Shown: positions 1-7,092 of the stretch, one piece after another | Layout of the letters: the number at the start of each line of letters is the position of its first letter | Numbering within the stretch: the first letter of the stretch is position 1 | From: an uncultured Pseudomonadota bacterium | Lineage (GTDB): Bacteria; Myxococcota_A; Polyangia; HGW-17 | Length of the DNA: 14,414 nt | Reading direction: 5' to 3' | Assembly: GCA_938004375.1 (NCBI GenBank) | Contig: CALKWH010000162.1 | Span: forward strand, 1-14,414 | The notes under the pieces: generated by a model | Told to the model about the DNA's origin: nothing | What the model saw: only the letters and a program-made list of their open reading frames with translations | Databases searched by the model: none | Position numbers and translations under genes: made by a program

Positions 1-65
1 TTTTTTTAATCTGACGGCAACCCCCGAGAGCCACATCCTTTCCCTACACGACGCTCTTCCGATCT
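1..65. other. Illumina P5 adapter (sequencing artefact)
   Basis: Bases 8-65 align without gaps to the 58-nt Illumina P5/TruSeq universal adapter as I know it, with about 9 mismatches. All mismatches lie in the distal part, and bases 38-65 (CTTTCCCTACACGACG...CGATCT) are exact. Bases 1-7 are poly-T. Read in reverse this is a read running through its insert into the adapter, then off the end into poly-A with falling quality, so it is not genomic. The genomic sequence starts at about 66. Confidence 0.97.
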
Positions 66-639
66 GTTCGGTGAGCGGCAGCGGTTCCGGCTGCGGTGCG
101 GGGACCAACTCGTAGCCGATGAGGCCGGCGCAGTGCGTGATCCCGAGGACCACCGGAAAACGGGGGACCGACTCCAGCAGGGCGCCCGCGGCGGGGCGCC
201 GGCAGAGGAACCCGGGCTCAGGCGACGACAGGGAATCCGGAGCCTCGCACGGCTCCAACTCGGTCACGCCGAAGATGAAACCCGCAGGCTGGAGAAAGGC
301 GAAGGCCGCCGCCAGCAGGTGCAGGTTGCTGTTGACGGGGGAGGTCGAGACCAGGACGACGTCGGGCCGGAAGGCCTTGATGAACCCGGTGGCGCAGGCG
401 GCCAGATCCACGGTGGACATCAGGCTCGTCGGCGGCATCTCCGCCAGGTGGTGCAGCCGTGCGCCGGCGAGCGGCGACGGCACCTCGGGCAGGCGGGTTT
501 CTCCCCAGAGCACGAGCTCGGCCGTCATGGCGCAACGGTCCTGCAGCCAGGCCAGGGTCTGCAGCATGGCACGCTCCCGGGGCCGCCGCTCCTGTCCGGC
601 GGTCACGGTCTCGAGGAAGGCCAGCACGCGACGCGCCAT
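66..639 (-). CDS. Etf-like protein, 3'-truncated by contig end
   Basis: An open frame of 191 codons with no stop runs from ATG at 639 into the adapter, so the C-terminus is missing. The ATG follows the TAG of the upstream gene with no gap, implying translational coupling. The N-terminus (MARRVLAFLET) resembles the first beta-strand of electron transfer flavoprotein alpha subunits. Around residues 99-130 a segment beginning RPDVVLVSTSPVNSN matches the position where Etf subunits carry a PDVVLxGxxS-type strand and loop. The family (adenine-nucleotide alpha-hydrolase-like fold) binds AMP or FAD, but I see no intact FAD-binding region in the part present. It may be the partner of the neighbouring Etf-alpha-like protein. 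Fold assignment is inference; coding status is firm. Confidence 0.5.
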
Positions 640-1752
640 CTACAACTCCTGCTCGAACAACTGCGGCAACGTGTCTTCCAGGCTGCCGGATACGAAGCGG
701 ATCCGCGGGATCCCGGTCTCGGAGGGGATGGGCGCGCAGCCCAGACACAGCCACCGCGCGGTGGAGGGCAACTGGGCTTCTCCCAATTCGAACTCCTCGA
801 GGTCGCATCCGATCAGGATGACCCGCTCCATGGACATCACGGAGGTCTTCCACCACCCGATGCCCGGTCCGGGACCGTCGTGCAGGCGCACCAGAGGCCA
901 CTCCTCGCGGGCGCACCATTGAGCGATGGCGTCCTCGTGGCCGGCGGCGAGCCGTCCGATGGCCACGACGGTGTCGGACCCGTATGGGAACTCGGCCACG
1001 GGCACCACCCGCACCGGGAACAGGGTCGACTCTTCGGAACCCCGGGGGTGGGTCCGATCGGCGGTCTTCTCCCCTGACGGGGAAAAGAGCCTGTCCTCTT
1101 CGCCGGGGGATCCAACCGCGGCGGCATCTTCACCGGAGGATCCGACCGCGACGACGTCTTCACCAGGAGATCCGTCCGTGGTGATCCCACCACCCGCGGC
1201 GTCAACGCCACCTGCCCGGATGGCGATCACCTCGATCTCGGAGGTGGCCGCGGGCGGCCGGCGCGGACCATGGTGCACGAGGGCGACCACCGCGTTCTCG
1301 AGATCCTCCTCGAAGAACTCGGTGCTCTCCCGGGTCCCCGGCCGGATCCAGTTGATCTTGAGCTGCGGCTCGGTGTCGATGGTGCACAGCGGGGCGTAGA
1401 TCCCCTTGAGGTGGATGCCCAGGTAGGGTGCGAGCTCGGCGGCCAGGCTCGAAGCTCCCCAAAGTAAAAAGGCGGGAGGAAAACGGTCGACGACCTCGAC
1501 CAGGGATCGGACCCAGGTTCCGTGACAGGGCGGCTCCTGCACGCCCGTGACCAGGATGACCCGGTCGGCGCGGTAGGCCGACAACTGGGCGACCAGGTCC
1601 TGCTGCAGCCGGTCATAGACGGGCAGCAGCAGCACGGCATACAGCGTCGCCCCGCGCGCGGAGGCCACCTGGCGCCCCACCTCGAGCGCACCCAGGCTGG
1701 CCTGGGAGATGACGCCCTTGCGCGTTTCGACGATGGACAGGATCAGTGCCAC
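640..1752 (-). CDS. Divergent electron transfer flavoprotein alpha-like protein
   Basis: 370 residues from a GTG start (1752) with GAGG nine bases upstream; 28 nt after the DUF507 gene. Residues 3-30 (ILSIVETRKGVISQASL...) and 91-125 (LLWGASSLAAELAPYLG) match the N-terminal domain of EtfA. The C-terminal part, 250-345, keeps a faint EtfA FAD-domain pattern: an IGR, then PLVRLHDGPGPGIGWW where EtfA has a SRPxxDxGW-type motif. The QTGK-type segment expected later is not recognisable, so FAD binding may be altered or lost. Between the domains, residues 193-240 form a low-complexity linker of about 10-residue repeats (GSPGEDxxAV). Etf proteins pass electrons from dehydrogenases to the quinone pool; here no EtfB with a canonical sequence or Etf dehydrogenase is visible. 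Family membership is likely; activity is unknown. Confidence 0.6.
   Translation of the reverse strand: MALILSIVETRKGVISQASLGALEVGRQVASARGATLYAVLLLPVYDRLQQDLVAQLSAYRADRVILVTGVQEPPCHGTWVRSLVEVVDRFPPAFLLWGASSLAAELAPYLGIHLKGIYAPLCTIDTEPQLKINWIRPGTRESTEFFEEDLENAVVALVHHGPRRPPAATSEIEVIAIRAGGVDAAGGGITTDGSPGEDVVAVGSSGEDAAAVGSPGEEDRLFSPSGEKTADRTHPRGSEESTLFPVRVVPVAEFPYGSDTVVAIGRLAAGHEDAIAQWCAREEWPLVRLHDGPGPGIGWWKTSVMSMERVILIGCDLEEFELGEAQLPSTARWLCLGCAPIPSETGIPRIRFVSGSLEDTLPQLFEQEL
1097..1177 (-). repeat. 30-bp in-frame tandem repeat in Etf-like linker
   Basis: Two full units (1097-1126 and 1127-1156) and a partial third (1157-1177) share the pattern tcttc(g/a)cc(g/a)ggggat and similar. On the minus strand they encode GSPGED / GSSGED / GSPGEE units of 10 residues, forming the acidic flexible linker between the two Etf-like domains. 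The multiple-of-three unit keeps the frame, so copy number could vary without breaking the gene. Confidence 0.8.
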
Positions 1753-1780
1753 GGGCCACGCCTCGTGCCGGAGGAGAGTC

Positions 1781-2293
1781 TCACTCCAGCTGATACTTCG
1801 TCTTCATCCGGGTGAGCATTTTTTTATACTCGATATCCCACGCCGAGGATCCCTCCTCGAGGTTCTTCAGGCGCTTTCGCACCTCCTCCTCGATCTCCTC
1901 GTCCAGGGTCATGAACTTCTGCAGCACGGCCTCGAGCTTCGCCCGGATCTCGCGGTCGTCGGTGTAGATCTCGTCGACGTGGGTGGACTGCATCAGGATC
2001 TCGAGCATCTGCAGGCTCATATACTTGATGCTGTCCTCGCCCATGGCGAAGTCCCGCTCCTCGGCCTTCGCTCGCTTGACGCGTCCGAAGTGCTCGAAGG
2101 ACAGGCCCGTGGCCTTCAGGTGTTCGCGGGCCTTGTCGGTGATCTCCCGCTCCAGGCGGATGTATTCGTTCATGACGCTCTCGATGTCCAGCTGGACCTC
2201 GGGGGCGTTGCGGGTCTCGATGTCGTCCTCGGACGTCAGCCGCCGGACGATCTCCTGCGCGATGACTGGTATCTTCTTCTGGTACAGACGCAT
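1781..2293 (-). CDS. DUF507 family protein
   Basis: 170 residues, ATG at 2293, 27 nt after the infC stop. The start MRLYQKKIPVIAQEIVRRL is the typical DUF507 opening. The protein looks like two related helical halves of about 90 residues: residues 1-90 (KIPVIAQEIV ... SVMNEYIRLEREITDKA) and 91-170 (SLQMLEILMQS ... KFMTLDEEIEEEVRKRL). Each pairs a short helix with a conserved acidic EYxRLEREITxxA-type helix. It is highly charged and has no signal peptide or membrane segment, so it is cytoplasmic. The molecular role of the family is not established to my knowledge. Position between infC and Etf-like genes suggests co-expression with translation factors. Family call is from sequence pattern memory. 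Confidence 0.75.
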   Translation of the reverse strand: MRLYQKKIPVIAQEIVRRLTSEDDIETRNAPEVQLDIESVMNEYIRLEREITDKAREHLKATGLSFEHFGRVKRAKAEERDFAMGEDSIKYMSLQMLEILMQSTHVDEIYTDDREIRAKLEAVLQKFMTLDEEIEEEVRKRLKNLEEGSSAWDIEYKKMLTRMKTKYQLE

Positions 2294-2320
2294 GTTCGGA
2301 TCCTATCTATCGGACGGGTT

Positions 2321-2917
<597 letters not shown>

Positions 2918-2924
2918 GACGACA

Positions 2925-2931
2925 CCTCCTT
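2925..2931 (-). promoter_or_regulatory. Shine-Dalgarno fixing the infC ATT start
   Basis: The minus strand reads AAGGAGG, a full anti-16S complement, 7 nt before ATT at 2917. It supports the non-canonical start over the later GTG at 2839, which would delete 26 residues including the conserved RINHRIRV segment and has no such site. Confidence 0.9.
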
Positions 2932-2958
2932 GGGTCAGTGGACGCCACTAGGGCATTG

Positions 2959-4704
2959 TTACTGAACGGCCGGCCACTGGGCCTGCGGCTCCATCATAGC
3001 GAAAAATTCCGCGATGGGTATCATTTTTCCCGTATTTTCGTCCTGGGTGCGCAAGGTGACCGAGCGCTCCTCGACCTCGCGCTTGCCGACCACCAGGATC
3101 ACGGGCACCTTCTGCATCTGGGCTTCGCGGATCTTGAAGTTCAGTTTCTCGGGGCGCAGATCCGCCGTGGCGCGGTAACCCCGGGCGACGCACAGGTCGG
3201 CGACCTCCTGGGCCCAGGCGTCCTGGTCGTTGGTGACCGTGACGACGCGGAACTGCTCGGGGGCCAGCCACAGGGGCATCCGGCCGGCATAGTGCTCGAT
3301 CAGGATGCCGAAGAAGCGCTCTATGGAGCCCAGCAGCGCGCGGTGGACCATGATCGGACGCTCGCGCTCGCTGGCGGCGTTGATGAAGGTCATGTCGAAG
3401 CGCTCGGGCAGGTTGAAGTCCAGTTGGATGGTCGAGCACTGCCACTGACGGCCCAGGCTGTCCTTGAGGGCGATGTCGATCTTGGGGCCGTAGAAGGCGC
3501 CGCCGCCCTCGTCCACCTCGTACTCGCCGCCCCAGGCGTCGAGGACCTCGCGCAGCCGGGCGGTGGCCTCCGTCCAGATGTCTTCGGTGCCGCAGCTCTT
3601 GCCCTCGGGCCGGGTGGCCAGGCGGCAGATGAAGTTCTCGAAGCCGAAGGCCTTGAGCATGTTCAGGCTGAAGTGGAACACGGTGGTGAGCTCTTCGGCC
3701 ATCTGATCGCGGCGCATGAAGATGTGCGCGTCGTCCTGGGTGAAGCCCCGCACGCGGAACAGGCCGTGGAGCACGCCCGAGCGCTCGAACCGGTACACCG
3801 TGCCCAGTTCGGCCCAGCGAAACGGCAGGTCGCGATAGGAGTGCAGGCTGTTGCGGTAGATCTGGATGTGGTACGGGCAGTTCATGGGCTTGATCAAGTA
3901 CGGCTGCCCCTCGACCTCCATGCCGGAGAACATGGAGTCCTTGTAGAAACCCAGGTGGCCGCTCTGGTGCCAGAGCTCCTCGCGAGCGATGTGGGGCGTG
4001 TAGACGATCTCGTAGCCGTGCTCCAGATGCCGCTGGCGCCAGAAGTCCTCCAGGATCTTGCGGATCCGGCCCCCCTTGGGGTGCCACAACACCAGGCCGC
4101 CGCCGATGGTCTCGTTGATGGAGAACAGATCCAGATCCTTGCCCAGGCGACGGTGATCCCGTTTTTTGGCCTCCTCGAGGAAGGCCAGGTGCTCGTCCAG
4201 CTCCTTCTGGGAGGGGAACGCCGTGCCGTAGATGCGCTGGAGCATGGCGTTGTTCTCGTCGCCGCGCCAGTAGGCGCCCGCGGTGGAGAGCAGCTTGAAG
4301 GCGCGGACCTTGCCGGTGTGCTCCACGTGGGGGCCGCGGCACAGGTCGACGAAGTCGCCGTGGCGGTACAGGGACACGGTCTCGCCGGCGGGGATGGCGT
4401 CGAGGATCTCCAGTTTGTAGGTCTCACCCATTTTCTGGAACAGGTCATGGGCCTGCTCCCGGGTGATCTCCTCTCGCACGAACGGCTGGTTCTTGCCCGC
4501 GATCTTGCGCATCTGGGCCTCGATGGCGGACAGATCCTCCTCAGTGAAGGGGCGGGGCATGTCGAAGTCGTAGTAGAAGCCGTTTTCGATGGACGGGCCG
4601 ATGGTGACCTTGGCCTCCGGAAAGAGGGTCTTCACGGCGTCGGCCATGACGTGGGCGCAGGAGTGGCGCAGGGTTTCCAAGGCGGGACTGGCGTGGTCGC
4701 TCAT
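2959..4704 (-). CDS. thrS: Threonyl-tRNA synthetase lacking the TGS domain
   Basis: 581 residues; attaches threonine to tRNA-Thr in the cytoplasm. The editing domain (1-170) has the HxxxH pair at H14/H18 and a second metal-like set at C122/H126 (LCRGPH). These are the residues that clear mischarged serine. The class II catalytic core follows, with zinc ligands apparently C276 (MNCPYH), H327 (DDAHIF) and H454 (MVHRALLGSIERF), and motif 2 arginine in FRVRGFTQDD. The anticodon-binding domain occupies about 480-575. The usual family length is about 640 residues. The missing part is the N-terminal TGS (ubiquitin-like) domain: the protein begins at the editing domain. ATG at 4704 has GAGG seven bases upstream, and a tRNA gene lies only 97 bases upstream, leaving no room for TGS. 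It follows tRNA-Val and leads infC, probably as one transcript. Confidence 0.97.
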   Translation of the reverse strand: MSDHASPALETLRHSCAHVMADAVKTLFPEAKVTIGPSIENGFYYDFDMPRPFTEEDLSAIEAQMRKIAGKNQPFVREEITREQAHDLFQKMGETYKLEILDAIPAGETVSLYRHGDFVDLCRGPHVEHTGKVRAFKLLSTAGAYWRGDENNAMLQRIYGTAFPSQKELDEHLAFLEEAKKRDHRRLGKDLDLFSINETIGGGLVLWHPKGGRIRKILEDFWRQRHLEHGYEIVYTPHIAREELWHQSGHLGFYKDSMFSGMEVEGQPYLIKPMNCPYHIQIYRNSLHSYRDLPFRWAELGTVYRFERSGVLHGLFRVRGFTQDDAHIFMRRDQMAEELTTVFHFSLNMLKAFGFENFICRLATRPEGKSCGTEDIWTEATARLREVLDAWGGEYEVDEGGGAFYGPKIDIALKDSLGRQWQCSTIQLDFNLPERFDMTFINAASERERPIMVHRALLGSIERFFGILIEHYAGRMPLWLAPEQFRVVTVTNDQDAWAQEVADLCVARGYRATADLRPEKLNFKIREAQMQKVPVILVVGKREVEERSVTLRTQDENTGKMIPIAEFFAMMEPQAQWPAVQ

Positions 4705-4801
4705 TTCGATACCTCGTGGCGTTGTTCCCTGGGGATGTGCGTTGGGGAGGAGAACGGGGAGAAGTGGTCCATTAACAATTAATAGTGTGCCAGAATCATC
4801 G

Positions 4802-4873
<72 letters not shown>

Positions 4874-4893
4874 GTCGCAATCCGGTGGGAACG

Positions 4894-4937
4894 CAGACCG
4901 AAGGACCGGTCTGTTGCAGACCGGAAGACCGGTCTGC
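4894..4937 (-). repeat. Two tandem hairpins in the tRNA-Val leader
   Basis: Hairpin one has 7 pairs (4894-4900 with 4907-4913, loop of 6). Hairpin two has 9 pairs (4916-4924 with 4929-4937, loop of 4). They share the stem sequence CAGACCG/CGGTCTG, so they are also direct copies of each other separated by 2 bases. They lie between the predicted transcription start (about 4966) and the tRNA 5' end at 4873, so they would be in the 5' leader of the pre-tRNA. No T-run follows on the minus strand, so they are unlikely to be a simple terminator. They could be processing or regulatory structures. Confidence 0.7.
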
Positions 4938-4972
4938 ATGGAAGGGGGATCGCGCTCCCGTCCAAGGCGCTC

Positions 4973-5001
4973 TTAATACGGGATTTGTCGGGGCAAGTCA
5001 A
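4973..5001 (-). promoter_or_regulatory. Sigma70-type promoter for tRNA-Val-thrS operon
   Basis: The minus strand has -35 TTGACT (5001-4996), a 17-nt spacer and -10 TATTAA (4978-4973). Start is predicted near 4966. The bases just after the -10 (GAGCGCC) are GC-rich, the discriminator type associated with growth-rate and stringent control of stable-RNA promoters. No other promoter is visible between the tRNA and thrS, so the downstream operon probably depends on it. Confidence 0.65.
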
Positions 5002-5052
5002 GTGAAAACGTGGGGCGGGTCAGGGTGATCGCAAGAAGTTCTGGTTGACTTC

Positions 5053-5209
5053 CGATTTCGATTTCGATTTCGATTTCGACCTTGAGAAATCCATGAACAC
5101 GAGCAAACTGAGGTTCATCATTCCTGAGGAAACGGTCCCTCCCTCGATGGAAAAGCGTTTGAATGCTCCACGACGGCTCCAGTCCAAATCGAAATCGAAA
5201 TCGAAATCG
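5053..5209. repeat. Inverted pair of GATTTC hexamer arrays
   Basis: Left array: four GATTTC units at 5054-5077. Right array: the reverse complement as AAATCG units at 5186-5209. The two arms form a perfect 24-bp inverted repeat (5053-5076 with 5186-5209), extended by three more pairs after one mismatch. The 109-bp spacer has no clear internal structure. Transcribed in either direction this could make a long hairpin; as DNA it could be extruded as a cruciform or bound by a protein. It does not resemble insertion-sequence ends, as no transposase or target duplication is seen. Confidence 0.85.
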
Positions 5210-5239
5210 ACCAGCCAGCCTCATCAGGAAAAACTTCTT

Positions 5240-5332
5240 GCGATTGCCCTGTGGGGCGTATGGCGATTGCCGTCAGGAGATGGCCATGGCGTTGGCGAAG
5301 ACAACCCAAAGCGATTGCCGTCAGGCAATCGC
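5240..5332. repeat. GCGATTGCC repeat cluster
   Basis: Three direct copies of GCGATTGCC lie at 5240-5248, 5263-5271 and 5311-5319, with one inverted copy at 5324-5332. The last two copies share the longer GCGATTGCCGTCAGG. The terminal pair forms the hairpin across the folB stop. This looks like remnants of a small dispersed or duplicated hairpin element; genome-wide copy number cannot be judged from here. Confidence 0.65.
5311..5332 (-). terminator. Hairpin overlapping the folB stop codon
   Basis: Perfect 9-bp stem (5332-5324 with 5319-5311) closing a 4-nt loop, TGAC on the minus strand. The loop contains the folB stop codon TGA. Downstream sequence is only moderately T-rich (TTTGGGTTGTCTT), so termination efficiency is uncertain. 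It may instead protect the mRNA 3' end. Confidence 0.45.
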
Positions 5333-5677
5333 CGTGATTGTGGGCACCACCCCGCCGGGGAGAGCGCCGGGCTTGGAGAGCTCGAGCTCCACCGCGCGAA
5401 TGGAGGGGTGCATCAGGCGCAGGCGGGCGGCGGCCGTCTCGGCCAGGCTCTCCACGGTGGCGAAGTGACGGACGGCGGCCACCCCCAGCAGGGTGTCGAG
5501 CACCCGGCGGTAGTCCAGGGTGCCGTCGAGGCGGTCGCGGGCGGGATCATCCCCCACCGATATGGACATCCGCAAACGGACCGTGGCCACCAGGGTGACC
5601 GGATTCTCCCGCTCCTCGGGCAGGCAGCCGCAGCGGGCCGGGAAGGTGACGTTGGCAAGCTGGATGCAGGTGATCAT
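5321..5677 (-). CDS. folB: Dihydroneopterin aldolase
   Basis: 118 residues, the normal size. FolB splits dihydroneopterin into 6-hydroxymethyl-dihydropterin and glycolaldehyde in folate synthesis, usually as an octamer. The expected active-site residues align: E22 (LPEER), Y56 (LDYRRV), E76 (TVESLAE) and K102 (LSKPGALPGG). The usual YHG before the glutamate is replaced by RCGC, a modest divergence. ATG at 5677 lies 5 nt after the lpdA stop with GGGGAAG just upstream, so it is co-translated with lpdA. A longer reading of the same frame runs back to 6466 but overlaps lpdA and is not real. No other folate gene is in the window. The stop lies inside a hairpin loop. Confidence 0.88.
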   Translation of the reverse strand: MITCIQLANVTFPARCGCLPEERENPVTLVATVRLRMSISVGDDPARDRLDGTLDYRRVLDTLLGVAAVRHFATVESLAETAAARLRLMHPSIRAVELELSKPGALPGGVVPTITAIA

Positions 5678-5682
5678 GGCGG

Positions 5683-7092
5683 CTACTTCCCCGGCGCCAC
5701 GTGCAGCGCCTCTCCGTGGACGGCCTTGGCCGCCTCCATGAAACTCTCGGAGAGCGTGGGATGGGCGAACACGGCCCCGCCCACGGCCCTCGTGGTGAGC
5801 CCCAGCTCCACGGCGACCACCCCCTGACCGATCAACTCGCTGACCTCGGCTCCAACCATCTGGACGCCCAGAATCACGTCGGTCTTCGCGTCGGCGACGA
5901 TCTCGATGTAGCCGTCGGTGTGCCCGCCGGCCATGGCGCGACCGCAGGCCGCGAACGGGAAGCGGCCGCAGAGGACCTCGTAGCCGGCCTCGCGTGCGGC
6001 GGCGGCCGAGAGCCCCACGCAGGCCACCTCGGGATCCGTGTAGGCCACCGCCGGGATGGCGCGGCCGTCGTAGGCGGCCGGATGTCCCGCCACCACTTCG
6101 GCCGCGACCTCCGCCTGCTTCGTGGCGCGGTGGGCCAAGAGCGGGGCGCCGGTGACGTCCCCAGCGGCGAAGATGTGCGGCACCCTCGTGCGCATGTGGG
6201 CGTCCACCTCGAGGAAGCGCGCTTGCGGATCCAGCCCGGCGTGCTCGAGCCCGATACCGGCGAGGTTCGGCCTGCGGCCCACGGTGATCAGGGCCAGCTC
6301 CGTCTCGAGGACCAGCTCCCCCTTCGCGGTGGCGACCTTCGTGATCACGCGATCGCCGGCGTTTTCCATGTGGGTGACCTTCGCCGCCGTGTGCACCGTG
6401 ACGCCGCGCTTCTTGAGCGCGCGCATCACGACCTTGACCAGGTCCGGGTCCGTGCCGGGCATGCACTGCTCGGCCGCCTCCACCACGGTCACCTCGGCGC
6501 CCAGGGTGGCCATGAAGCCGCCCAACTCGAGGCCGATGACGCCGCCGCCCACCACCACCAGGCTCTTGGGCAGCACGGTCAGATCCAGCGCGTGCCAGGA
6601 GTCCAGGATGCGGGCGCCGTCCACGGGCATGGACGGGATCGACACGGGGACGCTGCCGGGCGCCAGGATCAAATGGTCAAACGTCAACTCCAGTTCGGTC
6701 CCGTCGGCCGAGATCACCTTCGCGGCGTGGGGTCCGGTGAGCTCCGCTTTCCCCTTGACCCAGCGGGTGCCGTTGAGCTTGAGCAGTTGGGCGATCCCGC
6801 CGGTGAGTTTCTTCACCACCGTGTTCTTGTAAGCCACGATCTTCGCGAGCTCCGCGCGCAGGGCCTCTCCACCCTCCACGCCGAACTCGGCGCCGTGCTT
6901 CGCGTCCCAGTAGCGCCGGGCCGCCGAGATCAGGGTCTTGCTCGGAATGCACCCGCGGTTCAGGCACACGCCCCCCACGTTGTCCATCTCGGCCACGATC
7001 GCCGGGATCTTCAACTGTCCGAGCCGGATGCCGGCCGCGTAGCCGGCGGGTCCGCCGCCGAGGACCAGGGTGTGGATGTGTTCTGTCTGCAT
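5683..7092 (-). CDS. lpdA: Dihydrolipoyl dehydrogenase (E3)
   Basis: 469 residues. This flavoprotein re-oxidises dihydrolipoamide in 2-oxo-acid dehydrogenase complexes or glycine cleavage, with NAD+ as acceptor. Features in order: FAD-binding GGGPAG at 12-17; redox disulphide C43/C48 in GGVCLNRGCIPSK; NAD-binding VGGGVIG at 181-187; second FAD contact around TVGRRPN (270-276) and FAAGDV (308-313); dimer-interface catalytic pair H444/E449 in HPTLSE. All key residues are intact. ATG at 7092 has AAGGA eight bases before it; the frame stays open 18 codons upstream, but that part lacks a start with a ribosome site and precedes the conserved first strand. No E1/E2 genes are adjacent, so the partner complex is unknown. 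folB follows 5 nt later. Confidence 0.95.
   Translation of the reverse strand: MQTEHIHTLVLGGGPAGYAAGIRLGQLKIPAIVAEMDNVGGVCLNRGCIPSKTLISAARRYWDAKHGAEFGVEGGEALRAELAKIVAYKNTVVKKLTGGIAQLLKLNGTRWVKGKAELTGPHAAKVISADGTELELTFDHLILAPGSVPVSIPSMPVDGARILDSWHALDLTVLPKSLVVVGGGVIGLELGGFMATLGAEVTVVEAAEQCMPGTDPDLVKVVMRALKKRGVTVHTAAKVTHMENAGDRVITKVATAKGELVLETELALITVGRRPNLAGIGLEHAGLDPQARFLEVDAHMRTRVPHIFAAGDVTGAPLLAHRATKQAEVAAEVVAGHPAAYDGRAIPAVAYTDPEVACVGLSAAAAREAGYEVLCGRFPFAACGRAMAGGHTDGYIEIVADAKTDVILGVQMVGAEVSELIGQGVVAVELGLTTRAVGGAVFAHPTLSESFMEAAKAVHGEALHVAPGK

Larger units (their letters stand above)
4874..5320. other. Repeat-rich gene-free region between folB and tRNA-Val
   Basis: 447 bp with no credible gene. 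Reading from folB toward the tRNA it holds GCGATTGCC repeats, an inverted pair of GATTTC hexamer arrays 109 bp apart, a sigma70-type promoter, and two tandem hairpins; these are listed separately. Open frames through it code alternating dipeptides (FD, SK, EI, FR), which is a product of the hexamer repeats. Base composition is lower in GC than the surrounding genes, as expected of intergenic sequence. Confidence 0.85.

Noticed and set aside
119..1077. Plus-strand frames in the first kilobase.
   Set aside because: Antisense to the two Etf-like genes, whose minus-strand frames are coupled stop-to-start and carry family-like sequence.
2938..4782. A 614-codon plus-strand open frame.
   Set aside because: Antisense to thrS, which has all catalytic residues; no recognisable domain.
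4874..5000. T-box riboswitch upstream of thrS.
   Set aside because: No specifier loop or T-box core sequence is seen, and a tRNA gene separates this leader from thrS.
5053..5209. Ends of an insertion sequence.
   Set aside because: No transposase, no target duplication, and the 109-bp interior is too short; arms are simple hexamer repeats.
4973..5224. Minus-strand small protein with RF and EI repeats.
   Set aside because: Made of the same hexamer arrays, and it overlaps the promoter of the tRNA-Val operon; no ribosome site supports it.
5053..5332. A CRISPR array made of the short repeats.
   Set aside because: Units are 6-9 bp without unique spacers of regular length, and no cas genes are present.
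5045..5827. Plus-strand frame starting with alternating Phe-Asp and Ser-Lys runs.
   Set aside because: The dipeptide runs come from the GATTTC hexamers, and the rest is antisense to folB and lpdA.
5321..6466. Long 381-codon minus-strand reading of folB.
   Set aside because: The extra 263 residues overlap lpdA in another frame; FolB similarity begins only at ATG 5677.
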